A stretch of DNA of 64,000 bases from Spartinivicinus poritis (GCF_028858535.1 NZ_JAPMOU010000011.1:62001-126000); one strand, 5' to 3'; numbered from the stretch's first letter, positions 18,763-28,963 are shown. Translations and numbers: made by a program. The notes: a model not told the origin generated them from the letters alone.

Positions 18763-19497
18763 TTAGCTGTTTTGATCACAATACTGCTGAGCTTCAGCCA
18801 CATTTAAACTGCCTTCATAAATAGCTCGGCCAGTTATAGCCCCTTCAATACCATCCTTAGCAACGGCTTGTAAGGCCTTGATATCCTCTATATTAGTGAT
18901 ACCACCTGAAGCAATGACAGGAATGCTAATAGCCTGGGCCAAGGCGTGGGTACTGGTTACATTCACTCCTTGCATCATGCCATCTCTGGCAATATCTGTG
19001 TATACAATAGCACTGACCCCATCCCCTTCGAACTGGCTGGCTAATTCGGTTACTTCAATGTCCGATACCTCTGCCCAGCCATCAGTAGCCACTTTGCCAT
19101 CTTTTGCATCCAGGCCAACAATGATATGGCCAGGGAATGCTTTACAAGCCTCTTTCACAAACTGTGGTTGCTTGACTGCCTGAGTACCAATAATCACATA
19201 GGTCACTCCGGCATTCAGGTAGTGTTCAATAGTAGTTAGGTTACGAATTCCACCACCGATTTGAATGGGCAGATTTGGATGAGTTTTAGCAATTTGCTTA
19301 ACAATCTCCCCATTGACAGGCTCTCCTTCAAAAGCTCCGTTTAAGTCAACTAAATGCAAACGTCGCCCGCCTTGCTCCACCCAATGGCTAGCCATCGCTA
19401 CTGGGTCATCAGAAAAAACCGTCGCATCTTCCATATCACCTTGGCGTAACCGAACACAGGCACCATCTTTTAGATCAATTGCTGGAATAATTAACAT
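18763..19497 (-). CDS. hisA: ProFAR isomerase
   Basis: A 244-residue TIM-barrel isomerase, 1-(5-phosphoribosyl)-5-[(5-phosphoribosylamino)methylideneamino]imidazole-4-carboxamide isomerase, acting just before His[21 protein letters not shown] carries the catalytic aspartate, and [12 protein letters not shown] holds the second acid. It lies 23 bp after hisH in the operon. Confidence 0.98.
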   Translation of the reverse strand: MLIIPAIDLKDGACVRLRQGDMEDATVFSDDPVAMASHWVEQGGRRLHLVDLNGAFEGEPVNGEIVKQIAKTHPNLPIQIGGGIRNLTTIEHYLNAGVTYVIIGTQAVKQPQFVKEACKAFPGHIIVGLDAKDGKVATDGWAEVSDIEVTELASQFEGDGVSAIVYTDIARDGMMQGVNVTSTHALAQAISIPVIASGGITNIEDIKALQAVAKDGIEGAITGRAIYEGSLNVAEAQQYCDQNS

Positions 19498-19520
19498 TAC
19501 TTTATGTATACCTTTTGTAC

Positions 19521-20165
19521 TTAACCTTCACCATTCCAAGCCATAAAATTAGCAAGCAATTGCAAACCGGCTTGGGCACTTTTTTCTGGGTGAAATTGCA
19601 CTGCAAATACATTATTTTGCGCTACAGCAACATCTATAAAATGGCCATACTCACAACGGCCTTTAACTGCAGCAGTATTATCCGCTTTTACATAGTAGCT
19701 ATGGACAAAATAAAACCGACTATTTTGGGAGATGTTTTGCCACAAAGGATGTTCTATTTGCTGAACCTGATTCCAACCCATGTGAGGCACTTTCAATCTC
19801 TCACCATTAGCATCAGCTAATTCTCGGCCAAAAAATTTCACGCGGCCAGGCAGCAAGCCTAAACAGTCTACACCATCGTTTTCCTCACTGTGATCAAACA
19901 GCATTTGCATACCAACACAGATGGCTAGAATTGGCTTATTTGTAAATAGCTCAGTAATGACCTGATCAATACCAGCCTGATGGAGTGCTGCTCGACAGTC
20001 GCGAATGGCTCCTACCCCTGGAAATACAACTCGATCAGCAGCCTTAATAAAGTGGGGGTCACTGCTCACAGCTACTTGCGTATTTGGGGTTGCCACTGTT
20101 TCAAGTGCTTTTGCAACAGAGTGCAAGTTACCCATACCATAATCGACAACAACGACTTTGTTCAC
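19521..20165 (-). CDS. hisH: Imidazole glycerol phosphate synthase, glutaminase subunit
   Basis: A 214-residue class I glutamine amidotransferase that supplies ammonia to HisF. The nucleophile cysteine is in [12 protein letters not shown] and the catalytic His-Glu in VQFHPEKS. It follows hisB after 28 bp. Confidence 0.98.
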   Translation of the reverse strand: MNKVVVVDYGMGNLHSVAKALETVATPNTQVAVSSDPHFIKAADRVVFPGVGAIRDCRAALHQAGIDQVITELFTNKPILAICVGMQMLFDHSEENDGVDCLGLLPGRVKFFGRELADANGERLKVPHMGWNQVQQIEHPLWQNISQNSRFYFVHSYYVKADNTAAVKGRCEYGHFIDVAVAQNNVFAVQFHPEKSAQAGLQLLANFMAWNGEG

Positions 20166-20193
20166 TCACCCGATTCCTCTTCAGTAGGCCTTT

Positions 20194-20787
20194 TTATAAA
20201 CAGCCTTTGGTAGATGGCGTTATTCCTTGCATACGCGGGTCAGGTGCTACAGCCATTCGCAACGCCCTGCCAAATGCCTTAAATACAGTTTCTGCTTGGT
20301 GATGGGCATTTTTGCCACGCAAATTATCCACATGCAGTGTCACTAAAGCGTGGTTAACAAAGCCTTGGAAAAATTCATGGAAAAGGTCGACATCAAACTG
20401 ACCGATCATCGCACGAGTAAATGGCACATCAAACGTTAATCCAGGTCGACCGGAAAAATCCACAACTACTCGGGATAATGCTTCATCAAGGGGGACGTAG
20501 GCATGGCCATACCGCTGAATACCTTTTTTGTCTCCTATCGCCTGGTGAAATGCCTGACCTAGCGTGATACCAACATCTTCAACAGTATGATGAGCATCTA
20601 TATGCAGGTCGCCTTTCGCTTTAATATCAATATCAATCAAACCATGCCGAGCAATTTGATCCAACATATGATCAAGAAAGGGGACACCAGTTTCAAACTG
20701 TGCCTGGCCTGTACCATCCAAATTGATAGTGATTTTTATTTGGGTTTCTAAGGTATTTCTTTCTACCGTGGCTTGCCGATCAGCCAT
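20194..20787 (-). CDS. hisB: Imidazoleglycerol-phosphate dehydratase
   Basis: A 197-residue monofunctional dehydratase, without the N-terminal phosphatase found fused in E. coli. The metal-binding pairs are present: [23 protein letters not shown] and the later [10 protein letters not shown] / KNAHHQAE motifs. AGGAG precedes the ATG. First gene of the hisBHAF operon, the pseudomonad-type arrangement. Confidence 0.98.
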   Translation of the reverse strand: MADRQATVERNTLETQIKITINLDGTGQAQFETGVPFLDHMLDQIARHGLIDIDIKAKGDLHIDAHHTVEDVGITLGQAFHQAIGDKKGIQRYGHAYVPLDEALSRVVVDFSGRPGLTFDVPFTRAMIGQFDVDLFHEFFQGFVNHALVTLHVDNLRGKNAHHQAETVFKAFGRALRMAVAPDPRMQGITPSTKGCL

Positions 20788-20998
20788 ACAACACTCCTGG
20801 AGCAGCTAACTCCATCATTTATTAACAATGCTATGTTTTGCAACATTTTCATATAAAAGCTGTTGGTAAGTACTATTATGGTTATGGATAACCTACGCCA
20901 GGGAATTATATACTGAACAGTACCCATTGGTCAGGAATTTTCCCTGTATAGCTTCTATTAATACTTGCTATCCTGACAACCTAAAATAATGCTATTAA

Positions 20999-21029
20999 TG
21001 TATATACAGTTCATTTTTGTGTATATACA
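20999..21029. promoter_or_regulatory. Twin TGTATATACA palindromes (candidate operator)
   Basis: Two perfect 10-bp palindromes, TGTATATACA at 20999-21008 and again at 21020-21029, are spaced exactly 21 bp, two helical turns, so a dimeric regulator could bind both on one face. They lie between the divergent hisB and the fumarylacetoacetate-hydrolase-like gene, closer to the latter. No regulator gene sits alongside. The rest of 20788-21125 shows only A/T-rich promoter-like sequence. Confidence 0.5.
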
Positions 21030-21125
21030 AAATAGCTTAAATTATAGTTAAAATTTCAGTTATGCTCATATAGCCAGAGTAAATGGCAGAGTAGTAAATA
21101 TATAGCTAACACTAGGAGTCATCTA

Positions 21126-21791
21126 ATGCAGCAATACCATCACAAATGGATTGATGGAAGCCCTGTCAACTTAACATGTGGCAAGGTTGTTTGTATTGGC
21201 CGAAATTATGCCGCTCATGCCGCTGAACTTAATAACCCTATCCCAGCCACTCCATTATTATTTATTAAGCCAACGACGGCCATCGTTCCACTTGAGAAGC
21301 CTCTGCAACTACCCGACAATTTAGGTGAAGTACATTATGAGACTGAGTTGGCGATATTGATTCAACAGCCAATAAAATCGATTTCTTCTGAAGCCGCCTT
21401 AAGTGCAATTGGTGGCATAGGCTTGGCTCTGGATTTAACTTTACGCAAACTGCAAAGCCAGCTAAAAGAAAAAGGTCACCCTTGGGAAAAAGCCAAAGCA
21501 TTCGATGGCAGTTGTCCACTATCACCTTTTATTCCATACCATACCAGTATACCACTCGATGATTTACATTTTTCACTTAAAATCAACGGGAAACTTTCTC
21601 AGCAAGGCCATACCAAGCTAATGCTTACCTCTGTTGCCAACTTAATTAGTTATGCCAGTCAGTTTTTTACTTTATTACCAGGCGATGTAATACTGACTGG
21701 CACACCTGAAGGTGTTGACAAATTAACTTCAGGTGATCAAATGACTTTACAATTACAGGACTATGCCCAATTTTCAACGAGTGTTGCCTGA
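21126..21791 (+). CDS. Fumarylacetoacetate hydrolase family protein
   Basis: A 221-residue FAH-superfamily enzyme of the YcgM (acylpyruvase/oxaloacetate decarboxylase) size class. The metal-site acids are in VHYETELAILI, and the characteristic LDLTLRKLQ and LPGDVILTGTPEGV motifs are present. These enzymes hydrolyse or decarboxylate beta-diketo acids such as acylpyruvates and oxaloacetate using Mg2+. AGGAG precedes the ATG. Gene stands alone; exact substrate uncertain. Confidence 0.9.
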   Translation: MQQYHHKWIDGSPVNLTCGKVVCIGRNYAAHAAELNNPIPATPLLFIKPTTAIVPLEKPLQLPDNLGEVHYETELAILIQQPIKSISSEAALSAIGGIGLALDLTLRKLQSQLKEKGHPWEKAKAFDGSCPLSPFIPYHTSIPLDDLHFSLKINGKLSQQGHTKLMLTSVANLISYASQFFTLLPGDVILTGTPEGVDKLTSGDQMTLQLQDYAQFSTSVA

Positions 21792-21968
21792 CTACCAAAC
21801 CAAAATAGCTCTATAGTCAATACGAAATATAACCAATACGAAATATAGCCAATACGAAGAATATAATTTAGCTATTGTTCTAATTGCGTTTTTTAAAAGC
21901 TACATTTAATATGCTGTGATATTGAGTTCACGAAAATTATTAATAAGAAAAATAAAGGAAATATACCA

Positions 21969-23198
21969 ATGAAAATGGACTTTAAAGCAATAGTGCTGAT
22001 GTCGTCTGCCTGTCTAAGCGGGGTGGCACTTGCAGCAACCAACCAACTTTATGAGTTCCCCCCTGTTTATCAAATAAATGGTGACTACTCAGAATTATTT
22101 GATGCACAGGATAAACTTGTTGAACAACAGCAAGCACAAACAGCTCAGCTAATCAATCTCAATACATCCACTCTTAACAACTTGCAAAAACAACAAAAAA
22201 TAGTACTACCTCTGCCAAATAAAAAAATAACCCTTACTATTACTGAGTCAAAACCAACTCAACATGGCCAATATATAACAGCCACCAGTAACACAAGTAA
22301 CAGCTCCAGTTACTTATCCCTGATTAAAACACCCCATTACATTTTGGGAGACTTACACCATCAAGGCCAGTTATACAGAATTAAGCATTTACACGATGGT
22401 AGTTACAGCTTATTAACAATGCCTAAACAACAGCAAGAGTCTATTCGAGATGTACATATAGAAACACCAAGTATGGTTAGGCTACCAGCTCTCGACATGG
22501 ATCGAATGGCACGAAACAAGCGCTATGAAATAACCGTAATGGTTGCCTATACCCAAAAAGCAATAGATGATAATGACGGTATTGAAGGGGTTAATGGCTT
22601 AATACAAAAGGCGGTCGAAGAAACCAACCAGTCTTACCAAAACAGCAACATCCCTATTGATCTGACTTTAGTCCATACTGTAAAAACCGATTATACCGAG
22701 TCATTCTTTGATATCTACACAGATGTTGAACGTTTAATGGGTAAAGAAGATGGCCACATGGATGAGCTCCATCAGCTTCGTGATCGCTTCAAAGCAGACG
22801 TGACTATTTTACTCACGGGCACTGGTATGGCTTGTGGTGTAGCACATAGCATTATGGCTGATCCTTCCACTGCTTTTGCTTTAGTAAAAGATAGTTGTGC
22901 AACAGGTTATTACTCTTTTGCCCATGAAATAGGCCATTTACAAGGGGCCAGGCATATTATTACCCAAGACGAGTCATTAGACCCATTTACTTATGGTCAT
23001 GGCTATTGTAATCCAGTACCTGACACTTGGCGTACTGTTATGGCTTATAACTGTGATGTTTCAGGGTTAACCCGAATCCCCTTCTGGTCAACCCCATGGG
23101 TAAATTATGAAGAGAGCAGCACAATGGGTGAAAATGGAGTGAGCAACAATGCTTTAGTACTACGCAGAACAGCACCATATGTCTCTTCATTCCGTTAA
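21969..23198 (+). CDS. Secreted metzincin zinc metalloprotease
   Basis: A 409-residue exported protease. A signal peptide spans about residues 1-23 (SGVALAA). A propeptide-like region, rich in Q, S and T, follows to about residue 185. The catalytic domain carries the full metzincin zinc motif HEIGHLQGARH (H319, E320, H323, H329) and a Met-turn, VMAYNC, near residue 358, as in reprolysin-like M12 enzymes. AAGGA precedes the ATG. It may degrade host or environmental protein; no partner genes adjoin. Confidence 0.9.
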   Translation: MKMDFKAIVLMSSACLSGVALAATNQLYEFPPVYQINGDYSELFDAQDKLVEQQQAQTAQLINLNTSTLNNLQKQQKIVLPLPNKKITLTITESKPTQHGQYITATSNTSNSSSYLSLIKTPHYILGDLHHQGQLYRIKHLHDGSYSLLTMPKQQQESIRDVHIETPSMVRLPALDMDRMARNKRYEITVMVAYTQKAIDDNDGIEGVNGLIQKAVEETNQSYQNSNIPIDLTLVHTVKTDYTESFFDIYTDVERLMGKEDGHMDELHQLRDRFKADVTILLTGTGMACGVAHSIMADPSTAFALVKDSCATGYYSFAHEIGHLQGARHIITQDESLDPFTYGHGYCNPVPDTWRTVMAYNCDVSGLTRIPFWSTPWVNYEESSTMGENGVSNNALVLRRTAPYVSSFR

Positions 23199-23227
23199 AT
23201 TTTACTTCTATCACTTGTAAAAACTGT

Positions 23228-23263
23228 TCCCCCCTTTTTCAAAGGGGGAGGTTAGATTGCACC
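23228..23263. repeat. Partial copy of the 1794-1906 repeat
   Basis: A C-rich/G-rich hairpin (CCCCCTTTTTCAAAGGGGGA) followed by bases that match the outer flank of the left arm at 1783-1815 in reverse orientation. It lies just after the metalloprotease stop and could double as a terminator. The rest of 23264-23579 is A/T rich with nothing recognised. Confidence 0.55.
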
Positions 23264-23579
23264 AAGGCTATACTCCCCTCTCGCAACTTTTTTCACAATC
23301 AGTAGAAGTGTTGTACAAAACTTTATTTGCGTACCTTAATTATTTCATCTCTCCTATCTTTTTAATTTGTTAACTCCCGTTTCCTGTGATTCAAATCAAA
23401 CAATAGACAAAACCACGCTTTGAGTACGTATTGTTAAGTTATTAACAAACCACTACAATTGTCTATTTTATTTACAACCAAAACAGTATATTAGTTGAGA
23501 TTAAATATTCACTGATTAATTTCCAAATATATCCTTTTATACTGGATATTCATTCACCTCATGGTGTAGCGGAGGCCTA

Positions 23580-25034
23580 ATGTTTAAGAAATTGCTCTAT
23601 TTTTTCAGGAAAACAAGCAGCCATACCCCAACAAATACAAGTGCAAACACAGTCGCTCAAATCAATACAACTAATGTAGATAGTTTAGATAATAGTGTTG
23701 ATAAAATCATTGAAGAAATAGAACAAACTTTTACAGACTGGCAACACACCGGCTTAAGCTCGATTCACCCAACCGAAATTGAGCAATGTGAAGCATTACT
23801 CGAAAAACTAGCTGAGCTTGAACAGGAACAATCGCTAGAAAACAATAAGTCACAATGCTTAACCGCACAGCTTAATAATATAAAAACCACCATGCAGGTT
23901 TTTTCCAATAAAAACAACACTGCATCTGATAATATTGAGCAAACAGATATAAAGCCATTCAGTCAAAAACAGGCTGATGAGGAACAAGCTAATAATGTTG
24001 CTGATACAGCAAACATGAAAGAGCAAACATTCACGAAGGAAAGCCAGCAAGTTGAAGCTGGCAATACTCAGCAACGACCAGAAGTTGCTACCCCGTTTAA
24101 AACAGCTGATACGATTGAAAAAGCTTATCCAGTTGAAATAGCAACCACAACAAAGACGGCAGTTACTTCAACAACAACTGAGCCATTAGCCAGCAGCTCA
24201 ATTACTGATGAGTCAACTGTTGATAAACAGGATAACTACACTACTTCAGAAGTAGAAGACTTGAAAAAAATTGACACTGATAATAGTGAACAAATTGCTG
24301 CTATAAAGTCAGTAGAAGAGCCTGTAGAAAGTGTATTCAATGATGAAACTATAGAAAATCAAGCAGTTGATAACATTGAAACACCTGCTCAACCATGTAG
24401 TGCTACAAATAATGATATTATTTCTGAGCAGATACCTGAAGCTGTTGAAAAAAGGGCTAATAATGCCAAACAAGATACTAAAAATAATAGTAAAGATGAT
24501 ACGTTAGTTTATCTACCAAAACTCACACTAAAAACGCCACTGGTTTGTCTTGAACAAGCTCAAATAGCTGAAAGCAGTAGTGAATATAAAAAGCTACCTA
24601 AACGTACTAAAAATACGCTTGATAAGCACGGCGAGTGGGTTAGTCCTTCTGCTGAACTGCCTTATCAAACAGACATAACTGTTGAAGACAAACCTGCATA
24701 CCTGGCTTTTCTACAACAGTTATTAGTTACTCTTGAAAATAAACAATTAACACCTGAGCAAAAAGTAGCTGAGCTAACTAAAGTTGAAAAACAAGAGAAC
24801 TGGCAACTATTCGTAACCAGCCATTTTGGAAACGACGAAGACTGGAAAATTACCAAGAGTATTGAACAGGAAGTAAAAAGCATTAAAGGGATTAGCACGA
24901 AGCTGGCAGTATTACTGTTTAAACAGGGGTACACTAGTAAGCAAGCTATTTGCAATGCACCTGATGATGTACTACTAGCCTTACCACGAGTGGGCAAAGC
25001 TACGTTGGAGAAAATACGAAACTCAAATCAATAA
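23580..25034 (+). CDS. Long disordered protein with C-terminal helix-hairpin-helix
   Basis: A 484-residue protein with GGAGG before its ATG. Residues about 15-300 are low-complexity and acidic, rich in T, E, D, N and Q, and probably disordered. The last 55 residues (KGISTKLAVLLFKQGYTSKQ, then LALPRVGKATLEKIRN) form a helix-hairpin-helix-like fold of the kind that binds DNA non-specifically in repair or topological enzymes. An additional folded segment at about residues 340-430 is unassigned. No known full-length family recognised. Confidence 0.6.
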   Translation: MFKKLLYFFRKTSSHTPTNTSANTVAQINTTNVDSLDNSVDKIIEEIEQTFTDWQHTGLSSIHPTEIEQCEALLEKLAELEQEQSLENNKSQCLTAQLNNIKTTMQVFSNKNNTASDNIEQTDIKPFSQKQADEEQANNVADTANMKEQTFTKESQQVEAGNTQQRPEVATPFKTADTIEKAYPVEIATTTKTAVTSTTTEPLASSSITDESTVDKQDNYTTSEVEDLKKIDTDNSEQIAAIKSVEEPVESVFNDETIENQAVDNIETPAQPCSATNNDIISEQIPEAVEKRANNAKQDTKNNSKDDTLVYLPKLTLKTPLVCLEQAQIAESSSEYKKLPKRTKNTLDKHGEWVSPSAELPYQTDITVEDKPAYLAFLQQLLVTLENKQLTPEQKVAELTKVEKQENWQLFVTSHFGNDEDWKITKSIEQEVKSIKGISTKLAVLLFKQGYTSKQAICNAPDDVLLALPRVGKATLEKIRNSNQ

Positions 25035-25041
25035 AACCAAA

Positions 25042-25086
25042 ATAAGAGTGGCTTATTTACACCCCATTGATATAAGCCACTCTTAT
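25042..25086. terminator. Bidirectional terminator
   Basis: A perfect 15-bp stem, ATAAGAGTGGCTTAT (25042-25056) with its complement at 25072-25086, lies between the convergent stops at 25034 and 25089. Confidence 0.75.
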
Positions 25087-25088
25087 AA

Positions 25089-26636
25089 TTAAAAATTCGA
25101 TAGTGGCAGTTTAGCATTAGATATATTCCTATCAATAATTTGCTGTATTACCCCCTCTTCTTTCATACTTTGTATTTCTGAATTAAATTTTTCAAGAAAG
25201 GATTTCGCATCGTTGTTTGAAAAGCCTGCAGAAAGGGCAAGATAACCAGCCTCTACTTCAATTTGAAAAACCTCCATAATATCTTCAATTGCTATACTAG
25301 GATATTTATTTTTTAGTGCTTTCAAATACCACTGTATTGTTACACGATCGTTAATATGGCAGTCTAGCTTGCCAGGAGTAATCTTACGAATAGCATCTTC
25401 AGGCCCAGAAACCTTGGTTGCATTAATTGCATTGCTATTAACTCCTTGCCAAAATTTATCACCTCCCATAAGCACTCCCAAACTCAATACAAATCTGGCA
25501 TGCTTCAAATCATCAGGCCAAGTTTTTAGTTGTTTAAAGTTTATCCCTATTTTCATTAAGTTTTTAGCATTGCAGAATACCGTAGATATTTCCTGCATAA
25601 TGGGAACAGAGTAATACCCTAAAAATGGTCGCTTGGCAGGAAAATAATGGGGTGGAAAAATACCTTCGGCTTTACCTGATTTAACCATATGTAACGCCCG
25701 TTTCCAGGGCATTAGCTCGATTGTAATATCTTCACGTCCCATTCTTTTAAATGCTTGCTTGATGATTTCCATATAAATCCCTTTAGGAACACCATTATCC
25801 AGGTAAGAAAAAGGAGGATGAAGGCTATCACCCACAATGATAAATGGCTTGCTTTTAGCTGGAGATACAGCCAGTGACTTTTCTGAGTACTGCCCCATTA
25901 TGACATCTTCCATTATTTTATCGATAGTTCCTTGGCTTTTTAACTTGGCCAACCCCTTATTAAATCTTTCTAGCCACTCTTCTGCTTGAGAAACTTTATT
26001 TGATATTAATAAATGCCACTGCCGTTCTTGAATTGCTCTATGATGGTTAGTTAATAGCTTCCGATCACTTTCAGAAAAGTTTTTTGCTAATAACTCATAG
26101 CCTACTTCAGGCTCAACAATAAATAGCTGTATTCGATTTGCAATGAGTTTTTTAAAATTAATTATATCTGTATTCCCTACCTCCGTGTCTATCAAACTAT
26201 TTTCAATAGCTTCTTGTATTTGCTCACCATAAAAATAGCCACGAGTCACTCCTATTTTGTATTGCTTCAAATCATCTATATCTCTCCAATCAAATTGCAA
26301 ATCCTTTCGATGAAAAAACACATGGCGCAATGTTAAAACAGGATCACTGAATAAAAAGTGCTTTGCTCTTTCCTCATTTTTTGACCACAGCAAAGTAGCA
26401 TCAACATTACCATCCCTAGCCGTTTCCATAGACCGCTTCCAAGGATAAAAAATATAGGCCACCTTAATTCCTTCTAACGCAAACGCTTCAGTCACTATAT
26501 GCGACCCTGCACCATATTCATTGTAGTGCTGAGATAAAAATGGCGGCCATTCTCCACTAGCAATACGAATTATTTCTTCACCTAGTACTTTAGGAGATAT
26601 AATCATCCAAAATATAAGCAGCAGTCTATATCTCAT
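25089..26636 (-). CDS. Tandem solute-binding protein (two SBP_bac_3-like domains)
   Basis: A 515-residue exported protein with a signal peptide (about residues 1-19). Two amino-acid-type periplasmic binding domains follow each other. The first (about 20-240) starts IIRIASGEWPPFLSQHYNEY and has FYPWKRSMETAR. The second (about 268-505) starts FIIVGDSLHPPFSYLDNGVP and has LMPWKRALHMVKSG. The shared P-W-K-R-x-x-x-x motif shows internal duplication. No membrane helix, kinase or GGDEF domain follows, so it is a free two-domain binding protein. Family members usually feed ABC importers or sensors; none adjoins. Confidence 0.8.
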   Translation of the reverse strand: MRYRLLLIFWMIISPKVLGEEIIRIASGEWPPFLSQHYNEYGAGSHIVTEAFALEGIKVAYIFYPWKRSMETARDGNVDATLLWSKNEERAKHFLFSDPVLTLRHVFFHRKDLQFDWRDIDDLKQYKIGVTRGYFYGEQIQEAIENSLIDTEVGNTDIINFKKLIANRIQLFIVEPEVGYELLAKNFSESDRKLLTNHHRAIQERQWHLLISNKVSQAEEWLERFNKGLAKLKSQGTIDKIMEDVIMGQYSEKSLAVSPAKSKPFIIVGDSLHPPFSYLDNGVPKGIYMEIIKQAFKRMGREDITIELMPWKRALHMVKSGKAEGIFPPHYFPAKRPFLGYYSVPIMQEISTVFCNAKNLMKIGINFKQLKTWPDDLKHARFVLSLGVLMGGDKFWQGVNSNAINATKVSGPEDAIRKITPGKLDCHINDRVTIQWYLKALKNKYPSIAIEDIMEVFQIEVEAGYLALSAGFSNNDAKSFLEKFNSEIQSMKEEGVIQQIIDRNISNAKLPLSNF

Positions 26637-26659
26637 AAAGCATTATCCCGCAGATCCTA

Positions 26660-26697
26660 CCTCTATATTATAGGGCACCAATATAGAGGTGCCCTAT
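26660..26697. repeat. Nested palindromes upstream of the tandem SBP gene
   Basis: Two 10-bp perfect inverted repeats overlap: CCTCTATATT/AATATAGAGG (26660-26669 and 26680-26689) and ATAGGGCACC/GGTGCCCTAT (26670-26679 and 26688-26697). The two hairpins cannot form together. The second uses the GGGCACC ends of the MITE family. It lies 24 bp before the tandem binding-protein start on the minus strand, so it would be in its leader. Confidence 0.55.
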
Positions 26698-26753
26698 TGG
26701 CGGGTAACTGGCAACTTGGTTGTAGAAGATAGGCTATGCCGTTCTAGCAGGTT

Positions 26754-27686
26754 TCAACAAATGAGCGAGGGCAAATACTTTTTCGCACAGTCAATAACGG
26801 CTTTTATCCGATGAATTTTGTCAGCACCAAACCTATAAACTAGATAAACATTTGAGGTCTTACTTTGCCAAAGAGGTAAGATATGCTTTAGTTTCCCAGA
26901 AGCTATATGCTCTTTAACCAAAAAATAAGGTACATATGCTACCCCTTGATTGGACATGCACAACTCAACCAAGGTACTGAAGCTTTGCACAGCAACATCA
27001 CCACTAACATCCAACGATGCTTCAGTTACCCCATCTTCACAAGAAATTAAGGACCAGGTGCGAGAGGTATTACTACTTGAAAAAATCATACAATTTAGTT
27101 TTTTTAAATCTTCTGGTACAAAAACTGGGTGCTGTTGTATATATTTTTTACCTGCAACTAATACCCGCCTAATCTCCCCTAGCTTATGCGCAACAAGGTT
27201 TTCATCGTTAACTTTTCCTATCCTCACACCCAGATCAAATGCTGTGTCTTGCATATCCTCAAACTGGTAACTGAATTTACAGCCCAAAGTAATTTTTGGG
27301 TATAGCTTGGTCACTTGAGGAAAGAAATTAGCCACAACTAGTTGGCCAAAATCCAAGGTGAGAGCGATTCGAACCTGACCACTCGGTTCTTTGCTTTTGG
27401 TTTCCGCATACTGAAGCAATAACTCACCCTCTGCGATTAGCGATTCAACTTTTGGCAGAAGTTGTTGACCTTCAACCGTCATCGTCATTCTTCGTGAGCT
27501 TCGCTCCAACAATTTTACCCCTAGTCTACTTTCTAACCGACTTAATTGGGTGCTAACAGCAGATTTTGCAATGTCGAGTTTGATACTTGCAGCAGTAATG
27601 CCTCCACAACGAACGACCTCCTGAAAAATGATTAACTCCATGAAGGTCATTGTTCTTAATTTACGAACCATAAGTTTAAAATCCAT
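26754..27686 (-). CDS. LysR-family transcriptional regulator
   Basis: A LysR-type regulator of up to 310 residues. The winged helix-turn-helix is near the N-terminus (FQEVVRCGGITAASIKLDIA then KSAVSTQLSRLESRLGVKLL), followed by the effector-binding domain. The start may be the ATG at 27650, since LysR proteins usually begin close to the MTFMELIIF sequence. It is divergent from the SDR gene at 27763 with a 76-bp gap, the standard arrangement for a LysR protein controlling its neighbour. Confidence 0.9.
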   Translation of the reverse strand: MDFKLMVRKLRTMTFMELIIFQEVVRCGGITAASIKLDIAKSAVSTQLSRLESRLGVKLLERSSRRMTMTVEGQQLLPKVESLIAEGELLLQYAETKSKEPSGQVRIALTLDFGQLVVANFFPQVTKLYPKITLGCKFSYQFEDMQDTAFDLGVRIGKVNDENLVAHKLGEIRRVLVAGKKYIQQHPVFVPEDLKKLNCMIFSSSNTSRTWSLISCEDGVTEASLDVSGDVAVQSFSTLVELCMSNQGVAYVPYFLVKEHIASGKLKHILPLWQSKTSNVYLVYRFGADKIHRIKAVIDCAKKYLPSLIC

Positions 27687-27762
27687 ATATTGTTCTAATA
27701 ATTTATAAGACTAAACTACTTATCATCAATTCAACAACAGATACCAGTTTGGAGGCTTAATC

Positions 27763-28638
27763 ATGAAGCAAAACATCTTAATCACAGGTTCTAATAGTGG
27801 TTTTGGCTTACTAACAACAAAGTTACTTTTACAGCAAGGCCATAATGTCATCGCTTCAATGCGAGACCCAGAAGGAAGAAATAGTCAAGTTGCTAGTGAA
27901 ATCAAAAGCTTGGGCGGGTTAATTGTTAATATTGATGTAACTGACGAAAACAGTGTTATCGCTGGGGTCGCTTCCGCAATTGAACAAGCAGGACATATCG
28001 ACGTGTTAGTAAATAACGCCGGTATTGGGGTTCATGGAATACAAGAAAGCTTCTCAACCGATGATTTAAAAGCAGTCTTTGAGATAAACGTATTTGGATT
28101 AAACAGAATGATCCGTGCTGTATTACCGCATTTTCATCAGCGCCATTCAGGCTTAGTTCTTAATGTATCAAGCCTGCTTGGGCGTATGACTATTCCGTTT
28201 TATGGACCTTATAATGCTACAAAATGGGCAGTTGAAGCTTTATCAGAAAACTATCGAACAGAGCTGTCAAGCTTTGGTATCGATGTAGCCATTATTGAGC
28301 CTGGCGGTTTTCCAACGGAGTTTATTGGTCGACTAATTAAACCGTCAGATACAGAGCGTCTAAACAATTATGGTGATATGGCTAACGCACCAAAAGCCGC
28401 TTTAGAAGGGTTTGAGCAGGCATTGGCAGCCAACCCAGCACAGAACCCTCAAATAGTTGCAGATGCTGTTGCTAAAGTGATTGCTACAGCCCCTGGTTCA
28501 CGACCATTCCGAACGGTTGTTGACAAGATGGGAATGGGAGAGCCGATTGAAGCCTACAACCAGCAATTGGCTGCATTAACTAAAGACATATACCAGGTAT
28601 TTGGTACTGCTGAAATGTTAGAACTAAAAGTACAGTAA
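27763..28638 (+). CDS. Short-chain dehydrogenase/reductase
   Basis: A 291-residue classical SDR. The cofactor motif ITGSNSGFGLLTT (TGxxxGxG) is at residues 7-16, NNAGIGVHG follows near 87, and the catalytic serine (NVSSLLGRM) and YNATK tyrosine-lysine pair are intact. It reduces or oxidises a carbonyl/hydroxyl substrate with NAD(P)(H); the substrate is not evident. GGAGG precedes the ATG. Divergent from and probably controlled by the LysR gene at 26754. Confidence 0.92.
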   Translation: MKQNILITGSNSGFGLLTTKLLLQQGHNVIASMRDPEGRNSQVASEIKSLGGLIVNIDVTDENSVIAGVASAIEQAGHIDVLVNNAGIGVHGIQESFSTDDLKAVFEINVFGLNRMIRAVLPHFHQRHSGLVLNVSSLLGRMTIPFYGPYNATKWAVEALSENYRTELSSFGIDVAIIEPGGFPTEFIGRLIKPSDTERLNNYGDMANAPKAALEGFEQALAANPAQNPQIVADAVAKVIATAPGSRPFRTVVDKMGMGEPIEAYNQQLAALTKDIYQVFGTAEMLELKVQ

Positions 28639-28661
28639 AAAAATAGCGCCTTAACAAATTG

Positions 28662-28690
28662 CCCCTCTCTGCTATGAGGGGACATTGTTT
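28662..28690 (+). terminator. Probable terminator after the SDR gene
   Basis: CCCCTC (28662-28667) and GAGGGG (28676-28681) form a short GC-rich stem, followed by a weak T-rich run (ATTGTTTT). The rest of 28691-28963 is A/T rich, probably the promoter of the next gene, with nothing distinct. Confidence 0.5.
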
Positions 28691-28963
28691 TGACTTATTA
28701 ACTCTTGATCCTGAGTTTTTTAAGAAAAAATTATTTAATCCGTTTTTTATTTTTTTAATACTTCCTAAGCCTTAACTATTATCTTTTTGATTTATGCATG
28801 CCTACCAAGGGGAAACAAAAATGTTCATGCTGATTGAACGATTCTGAAATATTTGGCAAAAAAGGGGTTAAGAAGACTTAAAGTGCAATATGGGGAAAAG
28901 TGATTAAGGCGTTTAAACTGTTTATATCCATAGCTTAACAATCATAAGCAAACATAAATAGCC

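Noticed and set aside
20994-21009. LexA box at the TGTATATACAG sequence
   Set aside because: The matching CTGT half at the required spacing is missing.
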